24,456 nucleotides of DNA from Acidobacteriota bacterium (GTDB taxonomy: Bacteria > Acidobacteriota > Terriglobia > UBA7540), in NCBI GenBank assembly GCA_021827245.1, contig JAKAWN010000041.1, forward strand, positions 1-24,456, written 5' to 3'. Shown here one piece after another: positions 8,401 to 16,964 of the stretch (positions are counted from its first letter, which is position 1; each line of letters begins with the position of its first letter). A program made the position numbers and the translations under genes. The notes under the pieces were generated by a model, which made no database searches, had not been told where the DNA came from, and saw only the letters and a program-made list of their open reading frames with translations.

Positions 8401-9924
8401 TCAAAAACTCCCCGTCAGCGTCTGGAGATAGGCCAGGGCCACGCGGTAGCGCGCCAGTCCGGCCGCGTAACTGTCCTGCGACTGGGTCAAAGTGTTCTGA
8501 GCGTTCAGCAGCTCGAGCACCGTGGCGTCTCCAGCCTGGTAACGCAGCGTGTTCAATCTCAAACTCTCCGCCGCCAGATTCGCTGAACTCCGCAGCGTGC
8601 TCAGCTCGGATCGAGCGGTACTAGACTCATTATAGTAAGAATACAAGCTCGCCAGCATTTGCCGTTGGGCGTAACTGAGCTCCACCCGCGCCTGATGCCT
8701 CTGATATTCGGCCTGGTGCAGCCTGCTGATCATGGCGCCCCAGTGCCACACCGGCACGTTCAGCGATGCCGTCAGAAAGAAGCCGAGGTTGGGAAGCCTT
8801 CCCGCTTCCGGTTGCTCGACGTTGATGCTTTGAAGCGCAAAATAGTTCGCCTCGATGCCGTAATCGAGGTCGAGCGAGATCGTAGGCAGAAAGGCGTTTC
8901 GCGCGATCGAGACCCCGTATTTAGACTGGCGCAAGGCGGCCACAGCAGCGCGAATTTCCGGATTGTTTACCTCTGCCATTTTCATTGCGTCCGCCAACGT
9001 AGGCAGCGGCGGAGTAACGTCCAGATCATCCACTACGTTGAAGTTCTGATTGAAGTTGGGGAAAAGCAGCACCGCCAGGTTCAGGCGCGCGTTTTCCATG
9101 GCCAGCTTCGCCTGACGGAAGGCCTGCTGCTGCTGGTTGTATTGAATCTGAAAAGTGATCACGTCGCTGTGCGCGACCTCGCCTCCCTTTTCGAGTTCCT
9201 GGCTGACCTTCAGGGACCTTGCGGCCTGATCCAGACCCTGCTGCGCTGTGGCGTAATCGCGCTCGGCCACCACCAGCCCGTAGTAGGCCTGGGTCACCAC
9301 CACGTTCAGCCCGCGCTGGGCGATCTCCTGCTGCGCGCGGTACATGTCTTCCGCCGCCGTCGCCTGACGGTATCCGGCCAGCGTGAAGGTGTCGGCAGAA
9401 AGCGCCTGGTGGAAAACGCCCCACGCCCGGTAAACGTGTACACCGTCGTTGGTAACGAACCGGCCGACCGCCGTCCTGCCATTGCCCTGCGTCAGGAGTT
9501 CCTGGGTCGTGTAGTCGGCGGAGGGCAGCAGCGTGGACCGGGCTTGAACCACATTCGCCCGCGCCATCTTCGTGGCTGTCACCGCCGCCTGGAATTGCGG
9601 GCTGTATTTCTGTGCGCGCTTCAGCGCATCCTGCAGCGTCAGTGTCAGCGGCGCATTGGCGTCACTCGCAGCAGCGGCTGCGGCCTGCGGCGGACCGGAA
9701 AGCTGAGCCGTGGAGATGGTGGAACTCTTGGCGGTGCTGCTGCCGTCTGTTGCTGCGGCAATGCGTCCCGCCGGCCACAGCATCAGCGCCAGTGTAACGC
9801 CCGCAAGGCCAATGGCGGCCCACCGGGCGCCCGGTTCTTGAACCCGCGCATTGCTGCGCGACCTGAAAGTGAATGCCATCAATGCCGCCCTCCGCCGTTC
9901 GTTCTGACAACAGCCGCTCTGCAT
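8401..9924 (-). CDS. TolC-like outer-membrane efflux channel
   Basis: This 507-residue outer-membrane factor would form the exit duct of the tripartite pump. The frame is open to 10131, but the ATG at 9924 has a near-ideal ribosome site (GGGAGGTGAAC) and is chosen. An alternative ATG 15 codons later would give a shorter signal peptide. The N-terminus holds a hydrophobic export segment (AAIGLAGVTLALMLWPAG) ending near IAAATDG. Two OEP repeats follow: the first starts around LTLQDALKRAQKYSPQFQAA, and the second contains PEIRAAVAALRQSKYGVSIA and ends with TVLELLNAQNTLTQSQDSY near the C-terminus, the usual TolC layout. It is the first gene of the efflux locus. Confidence 0.93.
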   Translation of the reverse strand: MQSGCCQNERRRAALMAFTFRSRSNARVQEPGARWAAIGLAGVTLALMLWPAGRIAAATDGSSTAKSSTISTAQLSGPPQAAAAAASDANAPLTLTLQDALKRAQKYSPQFQAAVTATKMARANVVQARSTLLPSADYTTQELLTQGNGRTAVGRFVTNDGVHVYRAWGVFHQALSADTFTLAGYRQATAAEDMYRAQQEIAQRGLNVVVTQAYYGLVVAERDYATAQQGLDQAARSLKVSQELEKGGEVAHSDVITFQIQYNQQQQAFRQAKLAMENARLNLAVLLFPNFNQNFNVVDDLDVTPPLPTLADAMKMAEVNNPEIRAAVAALRQSKYGVSIARNAFLPTISLDLDYGIEANYFALQSINVEQPEAGRLPNLGFFLTASLNVPVWHWGAMISRLHQAEYQRHQARVELSYAQRQMLASLYSYYNESSTARSELSTLRSSANLAAESLRLNTLRYQAGDATVLELLNAQNTLTQSQDSYAAGLARYRVALAYLQTLTGSF

Positions 9925-10009
9925 GTTCACCTCCCGTTCGATGGATTTTCGCAGGGTCTGTTTCCCTCCCAACGGGGCCTCGGCATCCCCGCCATGAGCC
10001 GGTTTAATA

Positions 10010-10040
10010 GTCATTTTCAACGCAGCGAAGAATCCCGGCA
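10010..10040. repeat. Possible dispersed repeat (GTCATT...GCAGCGAAGAATCCCGG)
   Basis: The segment GTCATTTTCAACGCAGCG followed by AAGAATCCCGG resembles a short interspersed repeat that often appears in spurious translations as FFAALRMT; here the minus strand reads FFAALKMT. Only one copy is in the window, so the call rests on recognition. Confidence 0.3.
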
Positions 10041-10285
10041 CTGATAAGAGTCGCCCAGCGCTTTCACCTTCCACATCTGTCATTCGCTGCTGATTCTGAG
10101 CCTCGATATCGCGTGATTCCGAGATCAGCAAGGAGTGGCACTTTGCCCTGATTGAAACTCCGCCAATGTTCTCTACGATCTTAGTGCCCTCAAAAATTTA
10201 CAAAAGAGCCCCGGTAGGGACTGTATGTGCTTCGTGTAGAGCTTCTTCCGTCTGCGAAGGGTCAGGGTAACCTAATCGCTGGGCT

Positions 10286-10300
10286 CTTTGCAATGCAAAG
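10286..10300. promoter_or_regulatory. Perfect 15-bp palindrome, candidate operator
   Basis: CTTTGCA-A-TGCAAAG has 7-bp arms about one central base and lies about 360 bp upstream of the tolC start. Another CTTTG follows immediately (10303-10307). The size and symmetry suit a dimeric repressor of PadR or MarR type, but no regulator gene is adjacent and the distance to the start codon is long. Confidence 0.35.
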
Positions 10301-10763
10301 CACTTTGGAAATCAAGGAAACCTATAGAACGAACTGATTTTTGCAGCCCGAGTAAGGATGTCGTCGGACATCTTCAGGGCCGCTAGACAGTTTTTCGAAT
10401 CGCAGTTTCTTGAGCGCGGAGCCTTGGACGGACGTCGGAGCTCGAATCCGGCCCATCCATATGCGCTGGATTCAAGCAGAACAAACGCGAGATTGCGCCG
10501 ACATGTGAGGACTCCTCTTCGCCACTGACGTGGTCGCACTCTCACGAGTTGTCGTCATCCTCCACATCCACCACATTTGGGGGGCTGACAAGCGGCTGTT
10601 CATCCCTTGCGCTCCGCAAAGAGTCCCATCGCAACAAAACATCCTACGTGAACGACGGCTAACAATCCAGCACGAACCAGGCTGATGGCCGGAACACTCA
10701 CCCGCCGTCCCGTCAAGGATGGTTGCTCAATCCTATTGTCTGCAGCCGCGGAACACGGCCGGA

Positions 10764-13112
10764 TCAGTACATTTTGACTGGCTTCCGGACGGGCGACCCG
10801 TCCCGGAGGAACTTCTGGTAGTGCGCTTGTAATTCCGCTTCGAAAGCCCTCACCGCCGACCGATAGCTCATTGTGGGAGCCGGACTTCCAACGGTCCAGT
10901 CAACATTGATTTCCCGCGAAGTGGGCGGAATCGAAAGGCTCTGCTGGTGAATTTCGGCTGGCTTCCCATCCACGGTGGCGCTCTTGACCGTGACAAACCA
11001 GGGCAAGTGCACGACAATGTGCGCGGGTTTCTGCTGGAAGTCGGTTTCGAGATCCATATGCATCCCGCTGCTGGTGAACGTGCAAGTCATGGCCATTCGA
11101 CCGAATTCCGTGGGCGCGTTGGAGACCTTGATGGTATCGCCCGGCTTCGTCCAGTCGGGAGAAAGCGCCGAGAGTAAGTGCAGATCGTCCCCTTGTTCGC
11201 GAAGGAGCATGTCGCGGAGCAGGGCCACATAGTCGGCCGCGAACCAGCCGTGCGGAGCCAGGTCATTTCCAAAATCCCGCGTGGTCCACGGCAAAGGACC
11301 TACTTCCCAGCCCGCATGGGTTGAGGAGGTGTGAACAAGCTCGGCGTAGAGGTCTTTGATCACCTGTTCCTGTTCTCCCATGATGAGCTCGGTTTCTGTA
11401 TTCTTGAATCCGATGTAATCGTGAAGGAGGCCGGCGTACGTCATCAGTCCTTCGGCGTATTCCTTCCGCACATGCCGCAAGGTGCCCGTTACCAAAGGAT
11501 TGTCCGGCGAGACAAGCATTTCGGGGTAGAGAACGTTCATGTTGCCCCAATCCTGTCCTCCGGCAATATCAATCCCCGGCGGAATGTAGTCGCCATCCTT
11601 CGCGCCGATTTTGTCAAGCAAGCGGAACAAGACCTGATGATAGTTATCGTAGTCCTGCTGAAATTCCCGGACCTGGGCCTGGGTGCCTGCCGCTTTGGCC
11701 AGCACGATGGCCTCTTTCAATCCAATGAGCGCCCAGAAGTTGTGTCCCGTCACGTGGGCGGTCTCATGGAACTCATCGTCGTGCGGGTTTCCTGCGGGCA
11801 TAATGTGCAGCGGATCTTTTGCGCGTGCCTGCTCCAGCCAATGGACCGCCCGCAGAACGTCGGGAAAAACTCTCTGCGCAAAAGCACGGTCATGGGAAAA
11901 CTGGTAATAGCGTCCAAAAGTCCACAGGGCCTGCCCCCATCCGTCGTACTCGTCTGGCTGGGAAATAAAAAGGCCATTGGGCTTCTGGAACTTCAGGAAA
12001 AACGGCAGGCTCTGCCGTACCAGGTTCAGATACCCGGCTTCATCGTAAGCGTTCATGATGTGCGATCCGTCCCTCAGCCAGAAGGCGTGGTATTGCAGAT
12101 CGTTGACGTGTTGAATGAAGCTGCTGCCCACGCGCTCGCGCGCCATCATGTCGTAAATCAGGTTTGCCTTGAAGGTGTTCGTCACTTCCTTTTCCGGCAG
12201 GCTGATTTGAATGCCCTGGCTCAGCTCTTTTTCCCAAAACGCCGCCGTCTGGTTGAAAGCGGTGTCGAAGTTGGAGGATTGGAGCTCTTTGATTGCGGCC
12301 CCATTGTCGACTGCGATCGGCCGAACCGGCATCTTGAAAATCAGCGCTTGCGAGCCGCCAGGTTGAAGGTGGATCTCGTACCGCGCCACCAGCACAGGTT
12401 GTTCGGGAGAAACCTTGGCTTGCCCGGCCCTGCTGTAGCGGGCGGTCTCCGTCAACCACAGGACCGGTTTGGGAGAAGTGGGAAATTCGTAGACAACCTC
12501 GCCGGACCGCGTCGCCAGATTGTCCGTGAATCCATAGACCCAGTGGGGGTTGAAGACGACGCCCGGCTGCGAGTAGTCGCCGGGTTTGGCCCGGACCGCA
12601 GGGCGCGGGAAACGATGAGAAACCATGCTGCAAAGGCCATGTTCGCTTTCGCCGCCTGTATATCGGAAGGCAACGCTGAAGTAAGAAGTGAGCTTGCTGG
12701 AACCCGTGTTCGTCGCGGTCACGCGGATGAAATCCACCGGATCCGAATTCCCGGTTTGGCTTGCAAGGGCGGCCGCAAATGTTGTCAGGTCATAACGGAC
12801 GGTTCCGTCCCGATAGGTGTAATGAATGATCGGCAGGTAACCTTTTTCCAGGGTCCGAATTCGCTGTGACGCCGGGCGCGGCGGATTGCCGATCGAAAAC
12901 ATCAGCTCGCCATACCCGGTGTAGAGATATCCCTGGGGCGTGATCTCGGTGCCCATCGCCGCATTCTGTACAGCAATTTCATCCGTCGAGCAGGCAGGGT
13001 AACTGAATGGCTCTCCCGGTGTGTCAATCTCCGGATTGACCATCTGTGCCTTAAGGTTAAAGGAAACAAGTGCCAGACTTAATATTAAATACATCGCCGT
13101 CGAGCGTTGCAT
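10764..13112 (-). CDS. Exported glycoside-hydrolase-like protein, (alpha/alpha)6 fold
   Basis: This 782-residue protein has a signal peptide (MYLILSLALVSFNLKAQ) and starts at ATG 13112 behind GGGGGA. The N-terminal third (about 30-270) is beta-rich, with runs such as VRYDLTTFAAAL and VARYEIHLQPGGSQALIF, as in the beta-sandwich domain before many six-hairpin glycosidases. The central part has the helical-barrel signatures YHAFWLRDGSHIMNAYD (341-357) and DEYDGWGQALWTFGRYYQF (387-405), then WEVGPLPWTTRDFGNDLAPHGW later on. A beta C-terminal domain closes it. The Arg-Asp pair of FWLRDG recalls GH15/GH63/GH78-like clans, but I cannot place a CAZy family or the catalytic acid/base. It probably acts on plant or microbial oligosaccharides outside the cytoplasm. 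It does not overlap its neighbours. Confidence 0.75.
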   Translation of the reverse strand: MQRSTAMYLILSLALVSFNLKAQMVNPEIDTPGEPFSYPACSTDEIAVQNAAMGTEITPQGYLYTGYGELMFSIGNPPRPASQRIRTLEKGYLPIIHYTYRDGTVRYDLTTFAAALASQTGNSDPVDFIRVTATNTGSSKLTSYFSVAFRYTGGESEHGLCSMVSHRFPRPAVRAKPGDYSQPGVVFNPHWVYGFTDNLATRSGEVVYEFPTSPKPVLWLTETARYSRAGQAKVSPEQPVLVARYEIHLQPGGSQALIFKMPVRPIAVDNGAAIKELQSSNFDTAFNQTAAFWEKELSQGIQISLPEKEVTNTFKANLIYDMMARERVGSSFIQHVNDLQYHAFWLRDGSHIMNAYDEAGYLNLVRQSLPFFLKFQKPNGLFISQPDEYDGWGQALWTFGRYYQFSHDRAFAQRVFPDVLRAVHWLEQARAKDPLHIMPAGNPHDDEFHETAHVTGHNFWALIGLKEAIVLAKAAGTQAQVREFQQDYDNYHQVLFRLLDKIGAKDGDYIPPGIDIAGGQDWGNMNVLYPEMLVSPDNPLVTGTLRHVRKEYAEGLMTYAGLLHDYIGFKNTETELIMGEQEQVIKDLYAELVHTSSTHAGWEVGPLPWTTRDFGNDLAPHGWFAADYVALLRDMLLREQGDDLHLLSALSPDWTKPGDTIKVSNAPTEFGRMAMTCTFTSSGMHMDLETDFQQKPAHIVVHLPWFVTVKSATVDGKPAEIHQQSLSIPPTSREINVDWTVGSPAPTMSYRSAVRAFEAELQAHYQKFLRDGSPVRKPVKMY

Positions 13113-13259
13113 GAGTCCCCCATGTTGATAAGGTCATGTTGTTAGATGCGGTTAAAACAAAAGATGGGCGCAGAGCACTGCCGGAATCCCTTCCCGGTGT
13201 TCAGAGCACCGTTTTCGAGCGTCATGACAAGCCCGTTTGTCCTGGCCCGCCGCCTGCTG

Positions 13260-14405
13260 TCAGGAGTGTTCGTCGTCTTCCAGGTTCAGGACCGCTGAGG
13301 GTTTGGCAGCCGACGAGACCCGTTCCCAGGCGCTGGTGCGCCAGTTGTCCACCGAGCTTTTGGAAGGACTCCACGCCGGGAGCGTCATCAGCAGCCGTTC
13401 CGAAAAGCCAAACAGGTAGGGTTCATACATCGCACGCAGCTGCTCCAGGGTCTGTTCCGCGGCGCGCGCCTTGCAAAGCGGCGTCCCGCAGGCGCCCAGA
13501 ATCTCGCGCATTTCAATCAGCACAGCCGCGGCGAAGCGGTCCACGGGAACCAGCCGGGGCGGAATGGCTAGAGCCTGTGCCAGGTCCACCAGTGCATGCC
13601 GGCAGATGGCAAAGGTCAATTCCGCCTGCCACCGCAGCGCTCCTTCCGTGTGGGCGATCAGCAGCGCGCAGGCGTCCAGGATGGTGGCCAGCGCCGAAAC
13701 CCACGACTGGTTGTTGTGCTGCGAGCGGAAGTAGCAGAGCACCGGATACGACAGGTGGCTCTCCATCAGTTCGGCCGCCCAGCTTTCCCATGCCCGCAGG
13801 TAGCTGTCCAGGGCGTCAAGATTCTGTTGCCGGACGTGCCGGCGCAGCAGTTCCGCGGCCGTCGGCGGCGAGCCCGCCCGCGCGTCCAGCAGCGAGATGT
13901 TCGCTTCCCTCCGCGAAAACGATCCGTAGAGCACCGGCAGGTATGAAATGACGACCGCCAGGAAGGCAAAGCCCATGCCGGCTTCGGCCACGGTCACAAA
14001 GCGCGCAAACGCCGTGTGCGGCGTCACGCCGCCCATGCCCAGCGTAAAAAAGCTGCTGCCGCTCAGGTAGAGCTGCGTCCGGAATGACTGCACCGTTCCC
14101 GGATCGCCCATCATCCAGCCCACCGCCCACTGCACCATCCCCAAGCTCAGGATCAGCCCGCCCGCCCACACGCCGAAAAGCGCCAGCACCGAGAGCGGCC
14201 CGAACACCCCCAGAAACCCTTCGCGCCGCTTGGTCGAGCGGATGCGCCGCGCGATGGCCAGCCACGGTGTTGCCGTGTACCGGTAGAACGCTCCCGTCAG
14301 CCGGTAGCGCCGTGTCACCCGGCGGGGCAGAATGATGGTTTCAAAAGCGTCCCAGAGAATGCCGCCGAGCAGGACGATTCCCAGCAAACCAATGAACGCC
14401 GCCAC
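13260..14405 (-). CDS. Two-TM potassium-channel-like membrane protein with atypical filter
   Basis: This 381-residue protein begins with a GTG at 14405 preceded by AAAGGAA. Helices are visible at about 3-22, 66-90 and 137-160. Between the last two lies a pore-loop segment, LYLSGSSFFTLGMGGVTPHT (112-131), matching the layout of Ion_trans_2 channels, where the filter is TVGYGD or TLGYGD. Here it reads TLGMGG, so the Tyr is replaced by Met and the Asp by Gly. The cytoplasmic C-terminal half (about 165-381) is helical with no RCK/TrkA-N or cNMP-binding motif. Small bacterial families with this design are usually annotated as potassium channel family; ion selectivity cannot be assumed. Confidence 0.75.
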   Translation of the reverse strand: MAAFIGLLGIVLLGGILWDAFETIILPRRVTRRYRLTGAFYRYTATPWLAIARRIRSTKRREGFLGVFGPLSVLALFGVWAGGLILSLGMVQWAVGWMMGDPGTVQSFRTQLYLSGSSFFTLGMGGVTPHTAFARFVTVAEAGMGFAFLAVVISYLPVLYGSFSRREANISLLDARAGSPPTAAELLRRHVRQQNLDALDSYLRAWESWAAELMESHLSYPVLCYFRSQHNNQSWVSALATILDACALLIAHTEGALRWQAELTFAICRHALVDLAQALAIPPRLVPVDRFAAAVLIEMREILGACGTPLCKARAAEQTLEQLRAMYEPYLFGFSERLLMTLPAWSPSKSSVDNWRTSAWERVSSAAKPSAVLNLEDDEHS

Positions 14406-14512
14406 AGATGTTTCCTTTCCCCAAGCCCCTGCGAACCAGATGTCTTAACTCTAGGAGCGAAACCCGGCGAAAGCAACCCGCCCTGGAGCGCGGCGGGCCT
14501 TTCCGCCGGCCG

Positions 14513-14908
14513 CTACGTCCTGAACTGCTCATCCACTTCAATCTGGTAGGCGCTGGCCAGTGCGTTGGTTTCATTCGCCATGCCCACAACGGCCATCAGT
14601 TCGGCCATCATGGCGTCGGTCATGCCGGCCTTGCGCGCTCCGGCGGTGTGCGACGCAATGCAGTAGTTGCACTGGTTCGTCACGCTCACCGCCAGGTAGA
14701 TCATCTCCTTCGTCACTCGGTCCAGCACGCCCGCGGACATGATCTCCTTGATGCTCTGCCACGTCCGCCGCAGCGTCATAGGGTCGTGCGCCAGCGCTTT
14801 CCAGAAATTGTTGATCCAATCCGTCTTGCGCGTCGCCATGATGTCGTCATACACGGCCCGCACCTCGGGGCTCGCGTCCTTGTATTCAATCAACCCCAGC
14901 GTTGCCAT
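14513..14908 (-). CDS. Carboxymuconolactone decarboxylase / AhpD-like family protein
   Basis: This 131-residue all-helical protein starts at ATG 14908, chosen because GGGAGGAC stands 3 nt before it; the frame extends upstream to 15163 without family similarity. It carries the complete AhpD-core signature Glu68-X11-Cys80-X2-Cys83-X3-His87 in KEMIYLAVSVTNQCNYCIAS followed by H. This is the arrangement of the peroxidatic/resolving cysteines and proton relay in AhpD, so a thiol-based peroxidase or disulfide-reductase role is more likely than true carboxymuconolactone decarboxylation. Its partner is unknown. It is divergent from the M48 protease gene, with a TACAAT-like -10 on the minus strand near 14949-14954. 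Confidence 0.88.
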   Translation of the reverse strand: MATLGLIEYKDASPEVRAVYDDIMATRKTDWINNFWKALAHDPMTLRRTWQSIKEIMSAGVLDRVTKEMIYLAVSVTNQCNYCIASHTAGARKAGMTDAMMAELMAVVGMANETNALASAYQIEVDEQFRT

Positions 14909-14997
14909 TGCGTCCTCCCTCGCGTTGAATTGAAAAACTCCGCCTCGCATTGTAACGCAGGCCCGAAGCCATTCTTTTCTCTTCGCGCAGAGTGCGA

Positions 14998-15026
14998 TTG
15001 CACACCGCCGGCCGGGGGCGTATACT
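14998..15026 (+). promoter_or_regulatory. Candidate sigma-70-type promoter for the M48 protease gene
   Basis: TTGCAC (14998-15003) and TATACT (15021-15026) are separated by 17 bp. The -10 matches five of six consensus bases, the -35 only three. The site lies about 82 bp upstream of the protease start codon in an otherwise GC-rich stretch. Confidence 0.45.
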
Positions 15027-15107
15027 AGCCGGAAGTCCGCACAGCCAAAAACCGCAGTCCGCCGACGCAAGTTGCGGACAACATCGTCGAGGGGAGGAAA
15101 ACATTCG

Positions 15108-16703
15108 ATGGGTCTGCAAACCAGGCGTATTTTTTCAGCCATTCTGGCGGCTTTTTTCTTCATTCAAACGTCCGTTGCAGTTTCGGGAGCGACTTCCTCG
15201 GGAACAGTCGCAAGCGAGACCGAGGCAGCCATTGTCGAGCGCGACCAGAGGGCCGCAGACGCCTTCAAGTCGCCTCCGCCTTTGAAGGAAGTCGAGGGCA
15301 TGCCTTCGCTCGAGGTTGCAGCTCTGGCCGTAAGATTCAACTACGATCCCAAGGAAGTCGATGCCCATGTTGAATCCCTGAAAAGCTTGAGCAAGCAGCG
15401 CGAGAAAGCTTACGCCAAGCAGGCGAAGGCTGCGGATAAGGAGGTGGCAGCCAAGGAAAACCAGCTTTCCAAGCTGCCCACAACGCGCACTGATCCCGAG
15501 GTGGTGAAGGAACGGCAGAAAATCCAATGCGAGATCATGAAGATCAAGCAAGGGATGACAGATGAGGCCTACGGTTTCCTGCAGGACCAGATCGCCAGGG
15601 ACGTGGAAATCTCGCGGCTCAACCTGCTCGCGGGTTGGAAGGAGGCACATCAGCAAATTGAGCAGCAGGTCGCTAACGGCACGGCAAGCACGCGCAAGTT
15701 TGGCAACGTGCTTGACATCGGCCACCGCGGCAGCACCAAGCCCTTCGCCGGCCAGCAGAAGGACATTGCGATCGGGCAGAGAGAGATTGAAAACGCGCGG
15801 CAGCGCGGCCTCCTTCCGAAGCCCGTCGAAGATCCCGAAGTGACGGCATATGTCACGAAGATGGCTCAGAACATCGCGCGAAACAGCGACCTGCAGGTGC
15901 CGCTGCACGTATTTGTTGTTCAACAGGAGGTGCGCAAGGACGGCCGTCCCGTGCTGGGCAAAGACGGACAACCCGAGCAGGTGGCCAACGCCATGGCTCT
16001 GCCCGGCGGCTTTATCTTTGTCTTTGCGGGCCTCATCATGTCCGCCCAGAACGAATCTGAGCTGGCCGGCGTCATCGCTCACGAGATCGCCCACGTCACG
16101 GCCCGCCACTCCGCGCGCATGTCCAGCCAGGCAAGCAAGTTCGGGCTCCTGCAAATGGCCGCGGTCATCGGACTGTCGCTTTTTGCTCCGGGCCTTTTCC
16201 AGGCGGGCAGTTATCTTGCGGCCCAGTTGAACGGCCTGCTCCTGCAGTCCATCATGAACGGCCTGGGCCTGGTCTTCACCATCAACATGCTCGGGGTAAG
16301 CCGCGAATCTGAAATTGAGGCCGACCAGCTTGGAATGCAGTACGCGTGGAAAGCGGATTACGACCCGCGGGGCATCATCACGCTGTTCGACTATATGGCC
16401 ACCAGGAGCGGTTATGCCAGCCGGACCTCTTTCTTTGCCACGCACCCTGCTTTCGGCGACCGAACCCTGAATTCGCTGAAGGAGTATACGGTGCTCAACT
16501 CCATTGAGCCCAACCGGCACTACCTGTCGAACACCCGGGAGTTTGACCAGATCCAGGCGAGGCTGAAGAAGGAACTCCACAAAACCAAGGCCCAGATTCA
16601 GCACGAGGAAGCCCAAAGGCCCACGCTCCGGCGCGGCGAAGTCACGCCGGAAGGGTGCGCTGCAGTGCTCGCTTCAGAACCTTCTGCCACCAAAGGCAAA
16701 TAA
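15108..16703 (+). CDS. Exported M48-family zinc metalloprotease
   Basis: This 531-residue protein starts at ATG 15108 behind GGGGAGG; a TTG 12 codons earlier is open but less likely. The signal peptide is QTRRIFSAILAAFFFIQTSVAVSGA. A long charged helical region follows (about 60-200, rich in Lys/Glu/Gln, likely coiled coil). The protease domain has HEIAH at 325-329 inside VIAHEIAHVTARH and the ExxxD motif with Glu402 and Asp406 in RESEIEADQLGMQYA, giving the third zinc ligand. This is the BepA/YfgC-like periplasmic type, which degrades misassembled envelope proteins, but the N-terminal helical part replaces any TPR domain. A hydrophobic stretch after HEIAH (MAAVIGLSLFAPGLFQAGSY) could touch the membrane. 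A REP starts 4 nt after the stop. Confidence 0.92.
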   Translation: MGLQTRRIFSAILAAFFFIQTSVAVSGATSSGTVASETEAAIVERDQRAADAFKSPPPLKEVEGMPSLEVAALAVRFNYDPKEVDAHVESLKSLSKQREKAYAKQAKAADKEVAAKENQLSKLPTTRTDPEVVKERQKIQCEIMKIKQGMTDEAYGFLQDQIARDVEISRLNLLAGWKEAHQQIEQQVANGTASTRKFGNVLDIGHRGSTKPFAGQQKDIAIGQREIENARQRGLLPKPVEDPEVTAYVTKMAQNIARNSDLQVPLHVFVVQQEVRKDGRPVLGKDGQPEQVANAMALPGGFIFVFAGLIMSAQNESELAGVIAHEIAHVTARHSARMSSQASKFGLLQMAAVIGLSLFAPGLFQAGSYLAAQLNGLLLQSIMNGLGLVFTINMLGVSRESEIEADQLGMQYAWKADYDPRGIITLFDYMATRSGYASRTSFFATHPAFGDRTLNSLKEYTVLNSIEPNRHYLSNTREFDQIQARLKKELHKTKAQIQHEEAQRPTLRRGEVTPEGCAAVLASEPSATKGK

Positions 16704-16706
16704 CAG

Positions 16707-16777
16707 TAGGGGCGCCCCTTGTGGGCGCCCGAGGTTTTCCTGCCCACGCCCAGGGCGGGCACGAGGCCCGCCCCTAC
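16707..16777. repeat. REPIN, family B (two inverted GTAG-hairpin elements)
   Basis: The left arm is GTAG (16707-16710) followed by GGGCGCCC-cttgt-GGGCGCCC (16711-16731). The right arm is GGCGGGC-acgag-GCCCGCC then CCTAC, reading CTAC at 16774-16777, i.e. GTAG on the minus strand. The same pair recurs at 21592-21641. It sits directly behind the M48 gene and may double as a transcript-end hairpin, though no T-run follows. Confidence 0.8.
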
Positions 16778-16853
16778 GTGCCGCCACGCACGATTTTCCT
16801 TGACAATCCGGCCTTCTTATGCTAGCCTACCTAAGTAATGCTGCCCCGAATGG

Positions 16854-16884
16854 CGCATACGTCGCGCCCTTTGCGATGTGTGCG
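16854..16884. repeat. Hairpin repeat, copy 1 of a direct pair
   Basis: CGCATACGTCGC-gcccttt-GCGATGTGTGCG forms a 12-bp stem with two G-T pairs and a 7-nt loop. Copy 2 lies 111 bp downstream in the same orientation. Comparison shows paired substitutions that keep the stem: a G-C pair here is A-T in copy 2. Confidence 0.65.
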
Positions 16885-16900
16885 TCCCAAACAAAAAAGA

Positions 16901-16950
16901 ACCCTCGCCCTCCGGGGGAGAGGGTGGTCGCGCAGCGACCGGGTGAGGGT
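16901..16950. repeat. 50-bp palindromic intergenic element
   Basis: The ends ACCCTCGCCC and GGGTGAGGGT are imperfect inverted repeats. Inside are the hairpins CCTC-cgggg-GAGG-like (16911-16923) and GGTCGC-gca-GCGACC (16925-16939). I recognise this layout (CCCTC...GAGAGGGTGG...GCGACCGGGTGAGGG) as a class of short repeat present in many GC-rich genomes. It lies between the two copies of the other hairpin repeat. Confidence 0.65.
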
Positions 16951-16964
16951 CCATCGCCGGGTGG

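Larger units (their letters stand above)
9925..10763. other. Long intergenic region upstream of the efflux locus
   Basis: No gene can be supported in these 839 bases. One minus-strand frame of 77 codons (10312-10545) lacks a ribosome site and a recognisable product. Structure seen: a 15-bp palindrome (10286-10300); an inverted repeat between 10201-10211 (CAAAAGAGCCC) and 10281-10290 (GGGCTCTTTG) with one mismatch; and a 31-bp segment at 10010-10040 that resembles a dispersed GTCATTC...GCGAAGAATC-type repeat common in environmental genomes. The region probably holds the promoter and leader of the tolC gene. Confidence 0.45.

Noticed and set aside
10312..10545. A 77-codon minus-strand ORF in the intergenic region upstream of the efflux locus
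   Set aside because: It has no ribosome site and no recognisable domain; the composition looks like non-coding sequence.
15135..16616. A 493-codon minus-strand frame opposite the M48 protease gene
   Set aside because: It is an antisense shadow of a gene with a clear signal peptide and HEIAH motif, with no ribosome site or family features of its own.
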